From NCBI RefSeq assembly GCF_014218355.1, contig NZ_AP023368.1, positions 3,538,001-3,602,000 on the forward strand: 64,000 nucleotides of DNA. The letters run 5' to 3'. Made by a program: the position numbers and the translations under genes. The notes under the pieces were generated by a model that ran no database searches, was not told the DNA's origin, and saw only the letters and a program-made list of their open reading frames with translations. Position 1 is the stretch's first letter. Each line of letters opens with the position of its first letter. This document shows positions 17,652-26,648 of the stretch, piece after piece. This stretch comes from Anaerocolumna chitinilytica. Lineage in GTDB: Bacteria; Bacillota; Clostridia; Lachnospirales; Lachnospiraceae.

Positions 17652-18593
17652 TTAATCAAGCAACTTGCAGCTTCCATAATATTTATTAATATGATCCAAT
17701 AAAAATTGTTGAATTAACTTTTGCTGCATAACACCTGCAATATAATATGCTTGTCTAAGATATTTAAAACATTCTGTCTTATTTTCAAGCGGTAATTTGC
17801 CCATTCTAATTAGCTGCTCTTTATTCCATACTATACTATATAATAGATTGGGCAGTACATTACCAAGATTATACTTTTTACAAAAATTTATACCCTCCAT
17901 GGCAATCTCAATTGCTTTATCGTGCTTCTTAATCAAACCATACCATTTTGAGAGATTACTTAAAATTTTTGCCTGTAAGATTATTTTTTGTTCCTCATCC
18001 ACATAACTTTGCCTCATAAAATTACTAACTTCTTCAAGTATTGCAATTGCTTTATCATATCGATTATTCTGTGCAAGAGCAGAAGATATATTAAGCAGCA
18101 AAACTGTCTCTTGATAATTTAATGGCCAGTCTGATAATGAAATTTTGCCATATTGGGGAATTGTTAACAAAATAGACTTTTCCAATCCCTGCAGGAATTC
18201 TTCTGCACTAATTCGATTTAGTCGGTAATTAATAATATTTTCTCCCCTCATTAAAAATTGCTTATCCATAATCGAATCTCCTAATGACCTTTTTAAAAGA
18301 TTTAATACCTTCTCCGCCCTGAAATAATCGTACCTTTCTATGTAATCAGAGAACAGTTTCATCTTCTCAAATATACAATAATCTGAAATGGAAAGCATAG
18401 AATATGCTCTTTCCCGGCTGCGTCCCAAACGCTCCATAAGCAATTCATAAACATCCTTACCCGGAATCTGCCTTCCATTTTCAACACGGGACAATGTTTC
18501 TACCGAGCAAATTCCATCACACAATTGTTCCTGTGTAATTGAAAGAGATTTTCTGGTCATTCGAATAATATCTCCTAATCGATATATTCCCAC
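17652..18593 (-). CDS. HTH-TPR transcriptional regulator B (RRNPP-like)
   Basis: 313 residues. An XRE-type helix-turn-helix (about 5-58) is followed by a long helical region with TPR-like periodicity, for example YDKAIAILEEVSNF and HDKAIEIAMEGINFC. It is a paralogue of the gene upstream; both share C-x-G-[IV]-CSV-x-[TA]-LSR-[IV]-E-x-G and LLxERxG. The start is GTG 18593 with AAAGGAGGA; it overlaps the end of regulator A by 19 bases, so translation is coupled. RRNPP proteins bind short imported peptides through the TPR region and then alter promoter activity. Confidence 0.85.
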   Translation of the reverse strand: MGIYRLGDIIRMTRKSLSITQEQLCDGICSVETLSRVENGRQIPGKDVYELLMERLGRSRERAYSMLSISDYCIFEKMKLFSDYIERYDYFRAEKVLNLLKRSLGDSIMDKQFLMRGENIINYRLNRISAEEFLQGLEKSILLTIPQYGKISLSDWPLNYQETVLLLNISSALAQNNRYDKAIAILEEVSNFMRQSYVDEEQKIILQAKILSNLSKWYGLIKKHDKAIEIAMEGINFCKKYNLGNVLPNLLYSIVWNKEQLIRMGKLPLENKTECFKYLRQAYYIAGVMQQKLIQQFLLDHINKYYGSCKLLD

Positions 18594-19531
18594 GCATTCT
18601 CCTCCTTTAAATATCTTTTAATATAATCAGTTTTTGTAGTATTCCCACATATATCAAAGATATAGTATGCCTCAAGATAATATTTTAGATATTCCTTTAC
18701 CATTTTCAGTTGCATGTTTTCTCTCTTTATCATAAATTCCCTAGTCTGTGCTTTTATCAGTAATAATTCACCTTTATACTCCAATTTCAGGTTGCTTTTA
18801 TCTTTTTTCAGACCCTTCGAGCATATCTCGATAATTTTGTCAAAATCAATTGTCTGATTTAATAACCTACACAAGATAATTGACACTTTTGGATATAGAT
18901 TATTCATGGCTTCCATATATTTACGCATATCCAAATACTCTAGTATTTGAAACAATATATCCTTTGCCTTAGCTGATGCCCCAATAAAAGAGTATTTTAT
19001 TGCAATATCTATAATAATATCGAGTTCCGAACTGCTTAGTAAATATTCGTTGAAACCATTTGTTCTAAAATCCGGAACAGTATATGTAACAGCTTTTGTT
19101 AATAGATCAATTGATTTTTCAATTGCTCCTCCTTTCAATTCATTTATTTTCGACTCTGTTCTAGTTATAAATTGTTTATGTACATTGCCTTTTGCCTGAT
19201 TAATTAGCTGATATAAATCTAGCTGCTCGGCTGCTCCTACTAAATCGTTATTATGAATTAAACGTTTAATTTCCTGCCGCTTCTGAAATGATACATAATC
19301 GGAATCTGTTAAAATTAATTCAAATTTATCTGTTGTTTTACCCATTCGCTCTAGCAGGACTTCCAATAGTAATGCATCAGCTTCCCGTTCACCCGCTTCA
19401 ATCCTGGATAGAGCTGATACAGAACATACCCCTTTACACAAAGCGCTTTGTGATAACTTATTTTTTTGGCGAAAATATTGAATTGCAAATCCAATTTTAT
19501 TTTTAAACGTTTCATTCTCATTAAAAATCAT
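18575..19531 (-). CDS. HTH-TPR transcriptional regulator A (RRNPP-like)
   Basis: 318 residues. Helix-turn-helix at about 12-66 (IQYFRQKNKLSQSALCKG...SALSRIEAGERE), then helical repeats that probably form a TPR peptide-binding domain. First gene of a two-gene operon with its own promoter (19711-19739) and a leader of about 170 bases. An AGGGAG lies upstream of ATG 19531. Two tandem paralogous regulators beside one pheromone-like gene could respond differently to the same peptide. Target promoters are not proven. Confidence 0.85.
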   Translation of the reverse strand: MIFNENETFKNKIGFAIQYFRQKNKLSQSALCKGVCSVSALSRIEAGEREADALLLEVLLERMGKTTDKFELILTDSDYVSFQKRQEIKRLIHNNDLVGAAEQLDLYQLINQAKGNVHKQFITRTESKINELKGGAIEKSIDLLTKAVTYTVPDFRTNGFNEYLLSSSELDIIIDIAIKYSFIGASAKAKDILFQILEYLDMRKYMEAMNNLYPKVSIILCRLLNQTIDFDKIIEICSKGLKKDKSNLKLEYKGELLLIKAQTREFMIKRENMQLKMVKEYLKYYLEAYYIFDICGNTTKTDYIKRYLKEENAWEYID

Positions 19532-19700
19532 ATTATTCTCCCTGCGTAAAATAATATTCGTAACTAGATTGGGATATTAATGGCTTAATGATAGCGCAAA
19601 TTTGCAGTAGGAATTTAATAACATATAGATAGACTATTCAGATAATCTAAAGAACTTTTTAAAATAAATGTTTAACCGCATTTATATATTCAAGAGCGCT

Positions 19701-19744
19701 AACTATTGTAATAGTATCGCTATTTTTTTATTATGTCAAGTTTT
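19701..19744 (-). promoter_or_regulatory. Promoter/operator B of the regulator operon
   Basis: Minus strand: TTGACA (19739-19734), 17-base spacer, TACTAT (19716-19711), with an imperfect palindrome (AACTATTGTAATAGTA, 19701-19716) over the -10. Nearly identical to promoter A at 13162-13200. Between here and the ATG at 19531 I see no further gene. Confidence 0.8.
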
Positions 19745-19818
19745 TTCCTTTAATTTCATATTTTTTACTAAAGCTTAGTGTTTTTATTGCTTTATCTTTA
19801 CGTTTTTACATAGCAGAA

Positions 19819-19854
19819 AAAACCATAAAAAAGCCTTGCTTTTTATGGTTTTTT
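19819..19854. terminator. Bidirectional hairpin terminator after hemW
   Basis: Stem AACCATAAAAAGC / GCTTTTTATGGTT with one bulge, flanked by A-run and T-run. Lies 30 bases past the hemW stop and bounds the island on this side. Confidence 0.7.
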
Positions 19855-19883
19855 GTACTTGCCATACTAACTTTCTGGCAACT

Positions 19884-21023
19884 TTATTCAAGTAAAAATC
19901 TTGCCATTACCGTATTGCTTAAATCTATTCCCCTATTTGTCAGATATACTCTGCCTTCCTTCTCCTGCAGTAGTTCCTCGCGGATTGAACGTTCCAGTTC
20001 TTCCTTATAGATATTATCCATTGGGATTTGAAATGTCCTTTCAAATACAGCTTTGCTGACTCCTTCCATGAGCCGGAGTCCTAAAAACATAAATTCCTCC
20101 ATCTGTTGGTTTATAGAAAGCTTCTCAATCTCTTTATCTGTCAAAACATGATTACCTGCATTTTTTATATATTCTTTTAAGTTATCTTCCTTTCGAAATC
20201 TGGTATTCTCTATCATAGAGGAAGCACCTAATCCAAGTCCGAGATAATTCTCTCTCACCCAGTAAGAATTATTATGTCTGCATTCTTTTGCCTTTTTTGC
20301 ATAATTGGATACTTCATAATGTTCATATCCCTTGCTCTTTAGATAATTTTCTGTTTCCCAATACATTTGTCTGTCCAGTTCTTCATCAATTGGAATGGAA
20401 CTATATTTTTGATAGAAAGGTGTTCCTTCTTCTAATATCAGGCTGTAAGCAGAAATATGTTCCGGATTCAAATCAGTAACCTTTTCTAAAGTTTTCATCC
20501 ATTTATCAAGGCTTTGCTCCGGTAAGGAAGACATTAGATCAATGTTGATATTGTCAAACCCAAGTTCTCTGGCAAGAGAATAGTTTTCCAGAAAAGTCTC
20601 ATAGGTATGAATCCTTCCAAGGAGCTTTAGCTCCTTATTATCAGCTGACTGAAGTCCCATGCTGATACGATTGATGCCAGAATGTCTGATGGCCAGGAGC
20701 TTCTCTCTGTCTATTGTCCCCGGATTCATTTCTATGGTAATCTCTGCGTTGCAGCTTATAAGGAAGGTATCCTTTACTTTTTCCATAATTCGAATAATGC
20801 TATCCGCATTCAGGCTTGTGGGTGTACCACCACCAATAAATATTGTCTTAACAGAATATTTCGATGCCATTTCTTTATAACTGTTAATTTCTTTCATGAG
20901 AGCCTCTACATAATTATCTTTTGTAGAAGTATCAGCAGCGGCAGAAAGAAAATCACAATAAAGACATTTTCTTTCACAAAAGGGAATATGCAGATATAAA
21001 CCTAAGTTACGCGTGTCTTTCAA
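19884..21023 (-). CDS. hemW: HemW, radical SAM heme chaperone
   Basis: 379 residues. Starts LGLYLHIPFC with the radical SAM motif C-ERK-C-LY-C (about 16-23), then IFIGGGTPTSL (about 62-72), a C-terminal HemN-like domain and REELLQEKEGRVYLTNRGIDL near the end. HemW proteins were long annotated as oxygen-independent coproporphyrinogen oxidase but act in heme delivery. The start is TTG 21023 with GGAAGGAG upstream. In most Firmicutes hemW lies between lepA and hrcA; both junctions are interrupted here. Confidence 0.92.
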   Translation of the reverse strand: MKDTRNLGLYLHIPFCERKCLYCDFLSAAADTSTKDNYVEALMKEINSYKEMASKYSVKTIFIGGGTPTSLNADSIIRIMEKVKDTFLISCNAEITIEMNPGTIDREKLLAIRHSGINRISMGLQSADNKELKLLGRIHTYETFLENYSLARELGFDNINIDLMSSLPEQSLDKWMKTLEKVTDLNPEHISAYSLILEEGTPFYQKYSSIPIDEELDRQMYWETENYLKSKGYEHYEVSNYAKKAKECRHNNSYWVRENYLGLGLGASSMIENTRFRKEDNLKEYIKNAGNHVLTDKEIEKLSINQQMEEFMFLGLRLMEGVSKAVFERTFQIPMDNIYKEELERSIREELLQEKEGRVYLTNRGIDLSNTVMARFLLE

Positions 21024-21042
21024 TAATGTTTCTCCTTCCCTT

Positions 21043-21945
21043 TCATAAAATGTTCAACTGCAATTCAATAACAAATACATCACCCTCCAAGGAGGCATGA
21101 ATTTGTGCCTTTTGCTTTTCCGCCAATATTTTTGCTATTGTAAGCCCCAGACCGGAACTCCGATTACTTCGTACAGTATCTCCGGTATAGAACCTGTTAA
21201 AAATCAATTGCATTTCTTCTTCCTTCATGCCCTTATGGTCATTACGAAAATAAATACTGCAGAGTCCGTCTTTACTAACTTGTTCAATTTCGAAAAAACT
21301 GCGGCTGTATTTTGTTGCATTCTGTATCAAATTTATTATTATTCTGCTTAACTGCAGCCGGTCGGCTACTGTAATACGTTCTACCTCCTCCAGTTTAACC
21401 GCTACCTGTATTCCTCTTTCTTCAAATTCCCGGTAAAAAGATAGTATTATCTCTTTTATAAGAGGCTGCAGCGGAACTGTTGTCAGTGTTACCGGATAAT
21501 TCTCACCTTCCAGGCGGGAGAGTTCATAGAAGTTGTCTATTAGATTCTTTAATCCTCTTGCTCGCTTCCCTATTATCTCCAGATATTCTCTTTTCTCCTC
21601 TTCTCCCGTATCTTTATCCTGTATTAAATCCAGATAACCAATAATGGAAGTTAAAGGAGTTCGCAGGTCATGCGAAACATTCTCAATCTCTCTGCGAATC
21701 CCTTTTTCCCTTCTTAATAAAAGGATTCTTTCCTGCTGTCTGGATTGATAAATACGATTGATACGTACCAGAAGCTTCTCCAGACTACGGCTGGTAACAG
21801 GATTCTTTAACTCTCTGTTTTCTTCCGGCTGTTCTTCTATCTCATCCATCTGCTTAAAGACATCCCTGATTGCCTTTAGAAGTAATAAAAGGGATATGAT
21901 TGATAGGATGCCAAATACACCCAATCCAATACCTATATAAAACAT
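21043..21945 (-). CDS. Sensor histidine kinase with one short membrane anchor
   Basis: 300 residues. A single N-terminal transmembrane helix (about 3-24) has almost no extracellular part; then a cytoplasmic linker, the phospho-acceptor helix NVSHDLRTPLTSIIGYLD (about 93-110) and an ATPase domain with NLIQNATKYS and SGLGLTIAK. The small sensor suggests that it detects state within the membrane or through the co-encoded ABC transporter. Last gene of a response regulator-ATPase-permease-kinase set on the minus strand. Confidence 0.9.
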   Translation of the reverse strand: MFYIGIGLGVFGILSIISLLLLLKAIRDVFKQMDEIEEQPEENRELKNPVTSRSLEKLLVRINRIYQSRQQERILLLRREKGIRREIENVSHDLRTPLTSIIGYLDLIQDKDTGEEEKREYLEIIGKRARGLKNLIDNFYELSRLEGENYPVTLTTVPLQPLIKEIILSFYREFEERGIQVAVKLEEVERITVADRLQLSRIIINLIQNATKYSRSFFEIEQVSKDGLCSIYFRNDHKGMKEEEMQLIFNRFYTGDTVRSNRSSGLGLTIAKILAEKQKAQIHASLEGDVFVIELQLNIL

Positions 21946-22002
21946 AATCCCCCTCCCTTCCTTTTTACCTACAGTTCCGTATAGGTAGTCAGCTCCACTC
22001 TC

Positions 22003-22779
22003 TTATTTTATTTCTCTTTTTTGAAATACACAATAACCTATGATAATAACTATTGCCGTTTGTATTATTCCGGATATCCAGTAACCGGACAATGTGTTTA
22101 CACTTCCTTTAAATACAAAATCCAGCTTATCAAAATCAAACTGTGTATTTTTTATCATATTAAAAGGAAGAATATCCGCAAATCTTCGAATTGCTTCAAA
22201 TTTCATGCCAAGAAGACTAGAGATAAGAGGAAGTACCACCAACAAACTTAAGATAGCCGTAATAGCAGCACCTGTACTTTCAAAAAGAAAGATAAAGCAA
22301 TTCGTAGCACTGATGGAAAATAATAACAACGGCAGGCAGTACAGGACTGTTCTCAAAAACAATATCAGATTAGCCGGGCCGGAATCCTCCAGCAGCAAGT
22401 AGGCAGCCGTTATATGGATACTGCTAATTAACGTAAATGCAGCAACACCATAAATAATCTCTATTATCAACTTTCCAAAATAAATACTTTTCCTTGATAT
22501 CCCATAGGATAAGCTGTTTTTCATGGTATGGTACCCATGCTCGTTACCAAATATCATAATACCAATCAGTACACAGAGTAAAAATATCGCCATAAAACTT
22601 GTATATAGATTAGCTATGGAGTAAAAAGTTGTGGCATAGGGGAATTTCTTATCCACATGCTTTAGGGCAGCTAAAACAATATTGGAACTTATCAGCAAAG
22701 CTGTACATATTCCTATAAATACATAGGAGTTCATTCTATGGAATATACGATAAATCTCACTTCTTAAATATAATTTCAT
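22003..22779 (-). CDS. ABC-2 type permease subunit
   Basis: 258 residues with about six hydrophobic helices (about 17-38, 55-75, 100-125, 130-155, 165-185, 230-250). It resembles permeases of lantibiotic/bacitracin self-protection transporters, with a partner ATPase directly upstream: one base separates the ATPase stop from this ATG. GGAGGTAAATAAA is the ribosome-binding site and lies inside the ATPase gene, so the two are coupled. Confidence 0.85.
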   Translation of the reverse strand: MKLYLRSEIYRIFHRMNSYVFIGICTALLISSNIVLAALKHVDKKFPYATTFYSIANLYTSFMAIFLLCVLIGIMIFGNEHGYHTMKNSLSYGISRKSIYFGKLIIEIIYGVAAFTLISSIHITAAYLLLEDSGPANLILFLRTVLYCLPLLLFSISATNCFIFLFESTGAAITAILSLLVVLPLISSLLGMKFEAIRRFADILPFNMIKNTQFDFDKLDFVFKGSVNTLSGYWISGIIQTAIVIIIGYCVFQKREIK

Positions 22780-22780
22780 T

Positions 22781-23695
22781 TTATTTACCTCCTAACAACT
22801 GCATAAAATAATCTTCCAGATTGATTTCTTTTAAATGAATTGAATTTAATCCTATCCCATTTTCTATGGCCAGCTGACTGATTACCTCTGGTTGATTAAG
22901 ATATTCATAAATTTGCAGTGTATAATCCGAGGTAACTTTATATTCATGACAGCCTAACCTGGTCTCAAGAATGGCAGCCAGATGTTCTGCCTTATCCACC
23001 TTAACCTCCAGATATTTACTGCATTCTTCTTTTAACTCATCTCCCGATAACTGTTTGATTAACTTCCCCTGATCAATAAAGCCGTATTTGGTAACAAGGT
23101 TCGAAAGTTCCGCCAGAATATGACTTGATATCAAGATTGTAATTTTCTTTTCCTGATTAAGTTTCAGCAGAAGATTTCTGATTTCAACTATACCAAATGG
23201 GTCCAGTCCGTTTATAGGTTCATCCAAAAGCAGTATTTCCGGCTTATTCATCAAAGCCAGAGCAAGACCAAGCCTCTGCTTCATACCAAGTGAGAAGTCT
23301 TGAAACTTCTTACTTCCCGTGTCTGCCAGCCCAACTTCAGTTAACGCTTCCTGTACACACTGTTTTCCCGGTATGCCCCTTTGAATTCTGTAATACTCCA
23401 AATTTTGCCTGGCCGTCATATAAGAATAAAATCCGGGTTCTTCTATAATGGCTCCTACCCGTTTTCTTCCTTTTCTAAGGCCCTCCTCTGTATTTTCCCC
23501 GAACAAGGATATAGCTCCTTCCGTTTGAAAGGACTGTCCTGTCAGGATTCGCAGCAGGGTAGTTTTTCCTGCTCCATTCTTCCCTACTAGTCCGTAGATA
23601 TCTCCACGCTTTAATATCAGATCCACTTTATCCAAAGCCTTTGTATTTTTATACTGCTTTGAAAGTTTTCTGACTTCTAAAATTCCTTCTTCCAT
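22781..23695 (-). CDS. ABC transporter ATPase (BcrA/drug-resistance type)
   Basis: 304 residues. Walker A GLVGKNGAGKTTLLRIL (about 34-50), signature FSLGMKQRLGLALAL (about 137-151), Walker B ILLLDEPINGLDPFGI (about 157-172) and a C-terminal extension (220-304) typical of BcrA-like ATPases. The ATG at 23695 is preceded by a repeated leader element containing a short reading frame that overlaps this gene by 19 bases; GGGAG in that element serves as the ribosome-binding site. Confidence 0.92.
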   Translation of the reverse strand: MEEGILEVRKLSKQYKNTKALDKVDLILKRGDIYGLVGKNGAGKTTLLRILTGQSFQTEGAISLFGENTEEGLRKGRKRVGAIIEEPGFYSYMTARQNLEYYRIQRGIPGKQCVQEALTEVGLADTGSKKFQDFSLGMKQRLGLALALMNKPEILLLDEPINGLDPFGIVEIRNLLLKLNQEKKITILISSHILAELSNLVTKYGFIDQGKLIKQLSGDELKEECSKYLEVKVDKAEHLAAILETRLGCHEYKVTSDYTLQIYEYLNQPEVISQLAIENGIGLNSIHLKEINLEDYFMQLLGGK

Positions 23696-23793
23696 ATTTG
23701 GCTCCCATCTGCGTGCTTTACCACGCGTACAAAATCAGGGTATGAGAAAGATTTATCTTTTACTTCTTTTCCAATCCTTTTAATCACTTTCAT
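23677..23793 (-). CDS. Short upstream reading frame within repeated leader element (copy 1)
   Basis: 38 codons, starting MKVIKRIGKEVKDKSF and containing PDFVRVVKHADGS. It overlaps the start of the ATPase gene by 19 bases. The part corresponding to KDKSF...KHADGS matches the element upstream of the glycosyltransferase at 54.6 kb, including synonymous positions. In RNA the region forms two small hairpins. Whether the peptide or only the RNA/DNA sequence matters is open. Confidence 0.5.
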   Translation of the reverse strand: MKVIKRIGKEVKDKSFSYPDFVRVVKHADGSQIWKKEF

Positions 23794-23898
23794 CTCACTC
23801 TTTCCCTTGAATTATTATGGTATTAGTATAACAAGGAGGATTAAAGATGTACTTAACCAAACTTAAAGAAAGTATAAAGATGAACAAAACAGAAATCT

Positions 23899-24585
23899 CT
23901 ATTTATCGATTTTGAAGCCGATTCCCCATACCGTTCTGATATAGCTTTCATCATCAAATTCTTTCACTTTTTTTCTGATATTACTGATATGTACATTAAT
24001 GGTATTATCTTCCCCATAGTAGCCTGCGCTCCAGACCTCCTGATATAATTGCTCCTTGCTGTAAACCATATCCGGATGTTTCATAAGCAGGTATAATATA
24101 TCAAATTCATAGGCGGTTAAAATCACCTGATTTCCTTTTACAAATACTTCCCTTGAAGAAGGCTTTAAAACCAGATTCTTTAATTGTAAATCCTTGCTCT
24201 CCATATTCTGCTTTGGTATAAGCCTGCTTCTTCGCAGGAGTGCTTCTACTCTCGCCATTACCTCTTCCCGTTCAAAGGGTTTGGTCATATAGTCGTCAGC
24301 ACCGGACTTTAATACCCTTACCTTATCCTCCAATGCGCTTTTCGCTGATATTACAAGTATCGGCACTTCGGATTTCTCCCTTATAACCTTTATAAGTTCC
24401 TCACCGTTCATACCGGGTATCATCAAATCTAATATTATCAGGTCAAAGGCATCCATAGAAAGCAAAAGTTTCGCTTCCGTTCCGGAATAGGCCCCTGCCG
24501 TGGTATAATTTCCTTTAGTCAGATACCTTCTTATTAACAGGTTAATATCTTCATCATCTTCCACTACCAGTATTTTTATTTCCAA
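23899..24585 (-). CDS. OmpR-family response regulator
   Basis: 228 residues. Receiver domain ILVVEDDEDINLLIRRYL with phospho-Asp in LIILDLMIPGMNGEEL and conserved Lys in DDYMTKPF; winged-helix effector with YEFDILYLLMKHPDMVYSKEQLYQEVW and IRTVWGIGFKID. TTG 24585 (AGAAGGGGGTG upstream) fits the family N-terminus better than the longer frame to 24633. It probably controls the ABC genes downstream, with the kinase as partner. Confidence 0.9.
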   Translation of the reverse strand: MEIKILVVEDDEDINLLIRRYLTKGNYTTAGAYSGTEAKLLLSMDAFDLIILDLMIPGMNGEELIKVIREKSEVPILVISAKSALEDKVRVLKSGADDYMTKPFEREEVMARVEALLRRSRLIPKQNMESKDLQLKNLVLKPSSREVFVKGNQVILTAYEFDILYLLMKHPDMVYSKEQLYQEVWSAGYYGEDNTINVHISNIRKKVKEFDDESYIRTVWGIGFKIDK

Positions 24586-24648
24586 GATTGCACCCCCTTC
24601 TAAAAAAACTCTTTTGCCATATCGAAACAGCAAAAGAGTTCTCCCTTC

Positions 24649-26457
24649 TTAATCCTCATCCAGCTTCAGTACGCTCATAAAGGCACTCTGTGGTATTTCT
24701 ACATTGCCTACCTGACGCATACGTTTCTTGCCTTCTTTTTGCTTCTCCAAAAGCTTTTTCTTACGGGTAATATCACCGCCATAACACTTGGCCAGTACAT
24801 CTTTTCGCATGGCCTTTACCGTTTCTCTGGCGATTATCTTACTACCCACGGCGGCTTGAATCGGAATTTCAAATAATTGTCTTGGTATTTCTTCTTTCAG
24901 CTTTTCACACATTTTTCTTCCGCGTTCATAGGCAGATTCCCCATGTACAATGAAGGATAGGGCATCCACCTCTTCTTTATTAATAAGAATATCAAGCTTC
25001 ACAAGCTCGGACTGTTCATAGCCCTTCATCTCATAATCGAAGGATGCATAACCTTTCGATCTGGATTTTAGTGCATCAAAGAAATCATAAATAATTTCAT
25101 TTAAAGGCAGCTCGTATTTTAAGAGTGCCCTGGTAGTCTCCATGTATTCCATCCCTAAATAAACGCCTCTTCGCTCCTGACATAAAGTCATTATGGAACC
25201 TACAAATTCTGTCGTCACCATAATCTCCGCATTCACGATAGGCTCTTCCATAAATAAGATCTCAGAAGGGTCCGGAAGATTAGAAGGATTTGTAATCTCT
25301 AATATCTGTCCATCGGTTTTATGCACCTTATATACTACGCCTGGGGCGGTGGTTACAATATCCAGGTTATACTCTCTTTCCAGTCTTTCCTGGATAATCT
25401 CCAGGTGCAAGAGACCAAGAAAACCACAGCGGAAGCCAAAGCCTAAAGCTGCCGAGGTCTCCGGCTCAAACTGAAGGGCGGCATCATTTAACTGCAGCTT
25501 CTCTAAGGCATCTCTTAAATCAGGGTACTTAGCACCATCAGCCGGATACATGCCGCAATAAACCATGGAATTTACTTTTTTATAGCCGGGCAGGGCTTCA
25601 CTACAGGGCCTGTCCTTGTCAGTAACAGTATCTCCGACTCTGGTATCCCGTACATTCTTTAAGCTGGCCGTAATATACCCAACCATGCCGGCGGTCAGTT
25701 CTTCACAAGGGATAAACTGTCCCGCTCCGAAAGTACCGATTTCAACTACATCCGCACTGGCTCCGGTAGCCATCATCTTAATGCTGGTGCCTTTCGTTAC
25801 TCTTCCTTCCACGATACGGCAGAATATAATTACTCCTTTGTAAGAATCGTATTTTGAGTCAAAAATCAAAGCTTTTAAGGGAGCATTTACATCTCCCTTA
25901 GGAGAAGATATTTTCGTTACAATCTGCTCTAACACTTCTTCGATATTAATTCCCATCTTAGCGGAAATTAAAGGAGCATCCTCCGCTTCCAGACCGATTA
26001 CATCTTCAATCTCTGCTTTTACTCTCTCAGGCTCTGCACTGGGTAAATCTATCTTATTAATAACCGGCATAATATCCAGGTTATGATCCAATGCCAGATA
26101 AACATTGGCAAGGGTCTGGGCTTCAATTCCCTGGGCAGCGTCTACTACCAGGATAGCGCCTTCACAGGCAGCCAGACTTCTTGATACTTCATAGTTAAAA
26201 TCTACGTGTCCAGGAGTATCAATCAGATTAAAAATATATTCTTCACCATTTTTAGCTTTATAGACAGTTCTTACTGCCTGGGCTTTAATCGTAATTCCTC
26301 GTTCTCTTTCCAGTTCCATGTTATCCAGAACCTGTGCCTGCATTTCTCTGCTGGTCAATAGCCCTGTCTTTTCTATAATACGATCCGCAAGCGTTGATTT
26401 GCCGTGATCTATATGAGCAATGATACAAAAATTGCGAATATTGCTTTGATCAATCAT
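24649..26457 (-). CDS. lepA: Elongation factor 4 (LepA)
   Basis: 602 residues, standard length. GTPase motifs [15 protein letters not shown] (about 13-27), DTPGHVDF and [10 protein letters not shown]; LepA-specific C-terminal domain ending [27 protein letters not shown] ribosome-associated GTPase. In the conserved order it is followed by hemW; here the two-component/ABC set lies between them. Confidence 0.97.
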   Translation of the reverse strand: MIDQSNIRNFCIIAHIDHGKSTLADRIIEKTGLLTSREMQAQVLDNMELERERGITIKAQAVRTVYKAKNGEEYIFNLIDTPGHVDFNYEVSRSLAACEGAILVVDAAQGIEAQTLANVYLALDHNLDIMPVINKIDLPSAEPERVKAEIEDVIGLEAEDAPLISAKMGINIEEVLEQIVTKISSPKGDVNAPLKALIFDSKYDSYKGVIIFCRIVEGRVTKGTSIKMMATGASADVVEIGTFGAGQFIPCEELTAGMVGYITASLKNVRDTRVGDTVTDKDRPCSEALPGYKKVNSMVYCGMYPADGAKYPDLRDALEKLQLNDAALQFEPETSAALGFGFRCGFLGLLHLEIIQERLEREYNLDIVTTAPGVVYKVHKTDGQILEITNPSNLPDPSEILFMEEPIVNAEIMVTTEFVGSIMTLCQERRGVYLGMEYMETTRALLKYELPLNEIIYDFFDALKSRSKGYASFDYEMKGYEQSELVKLDILINKEEVDALSFIVHGESAYERGRKMCEKLKEEIPRQLFEIPIQAAVGSKIIARETVKAMRKDVLAKCYGGDITRKKKLLEKQKEGKKRMRQVGNVEIPQSAFMSVLKLDED

Positions 26458-26648
26458 TGATTACACCCGATGCATATCCCAGTTATACCTGGGATACTGC
26501 CCACATTGTGGCGCCCTTTCTTTCTCTAAATTTTCTTTCAATCCTGCTCCTCATGCAAAATGAGATAATCACGAGTATTATAGCATATCAGCAGGGCAGT
26601 GACAAGAAGATTGCATTCTCAGGCGTTGATTAATCGTATTAAATTATA

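Noticed and set aside
13162..19744. Target-site duplication of a transposon flanking the island
   Set aside because: The 44-base repeats are functional-looking promoters with four differences, and no transposase, integrase or terminal inverted repeats are visible.
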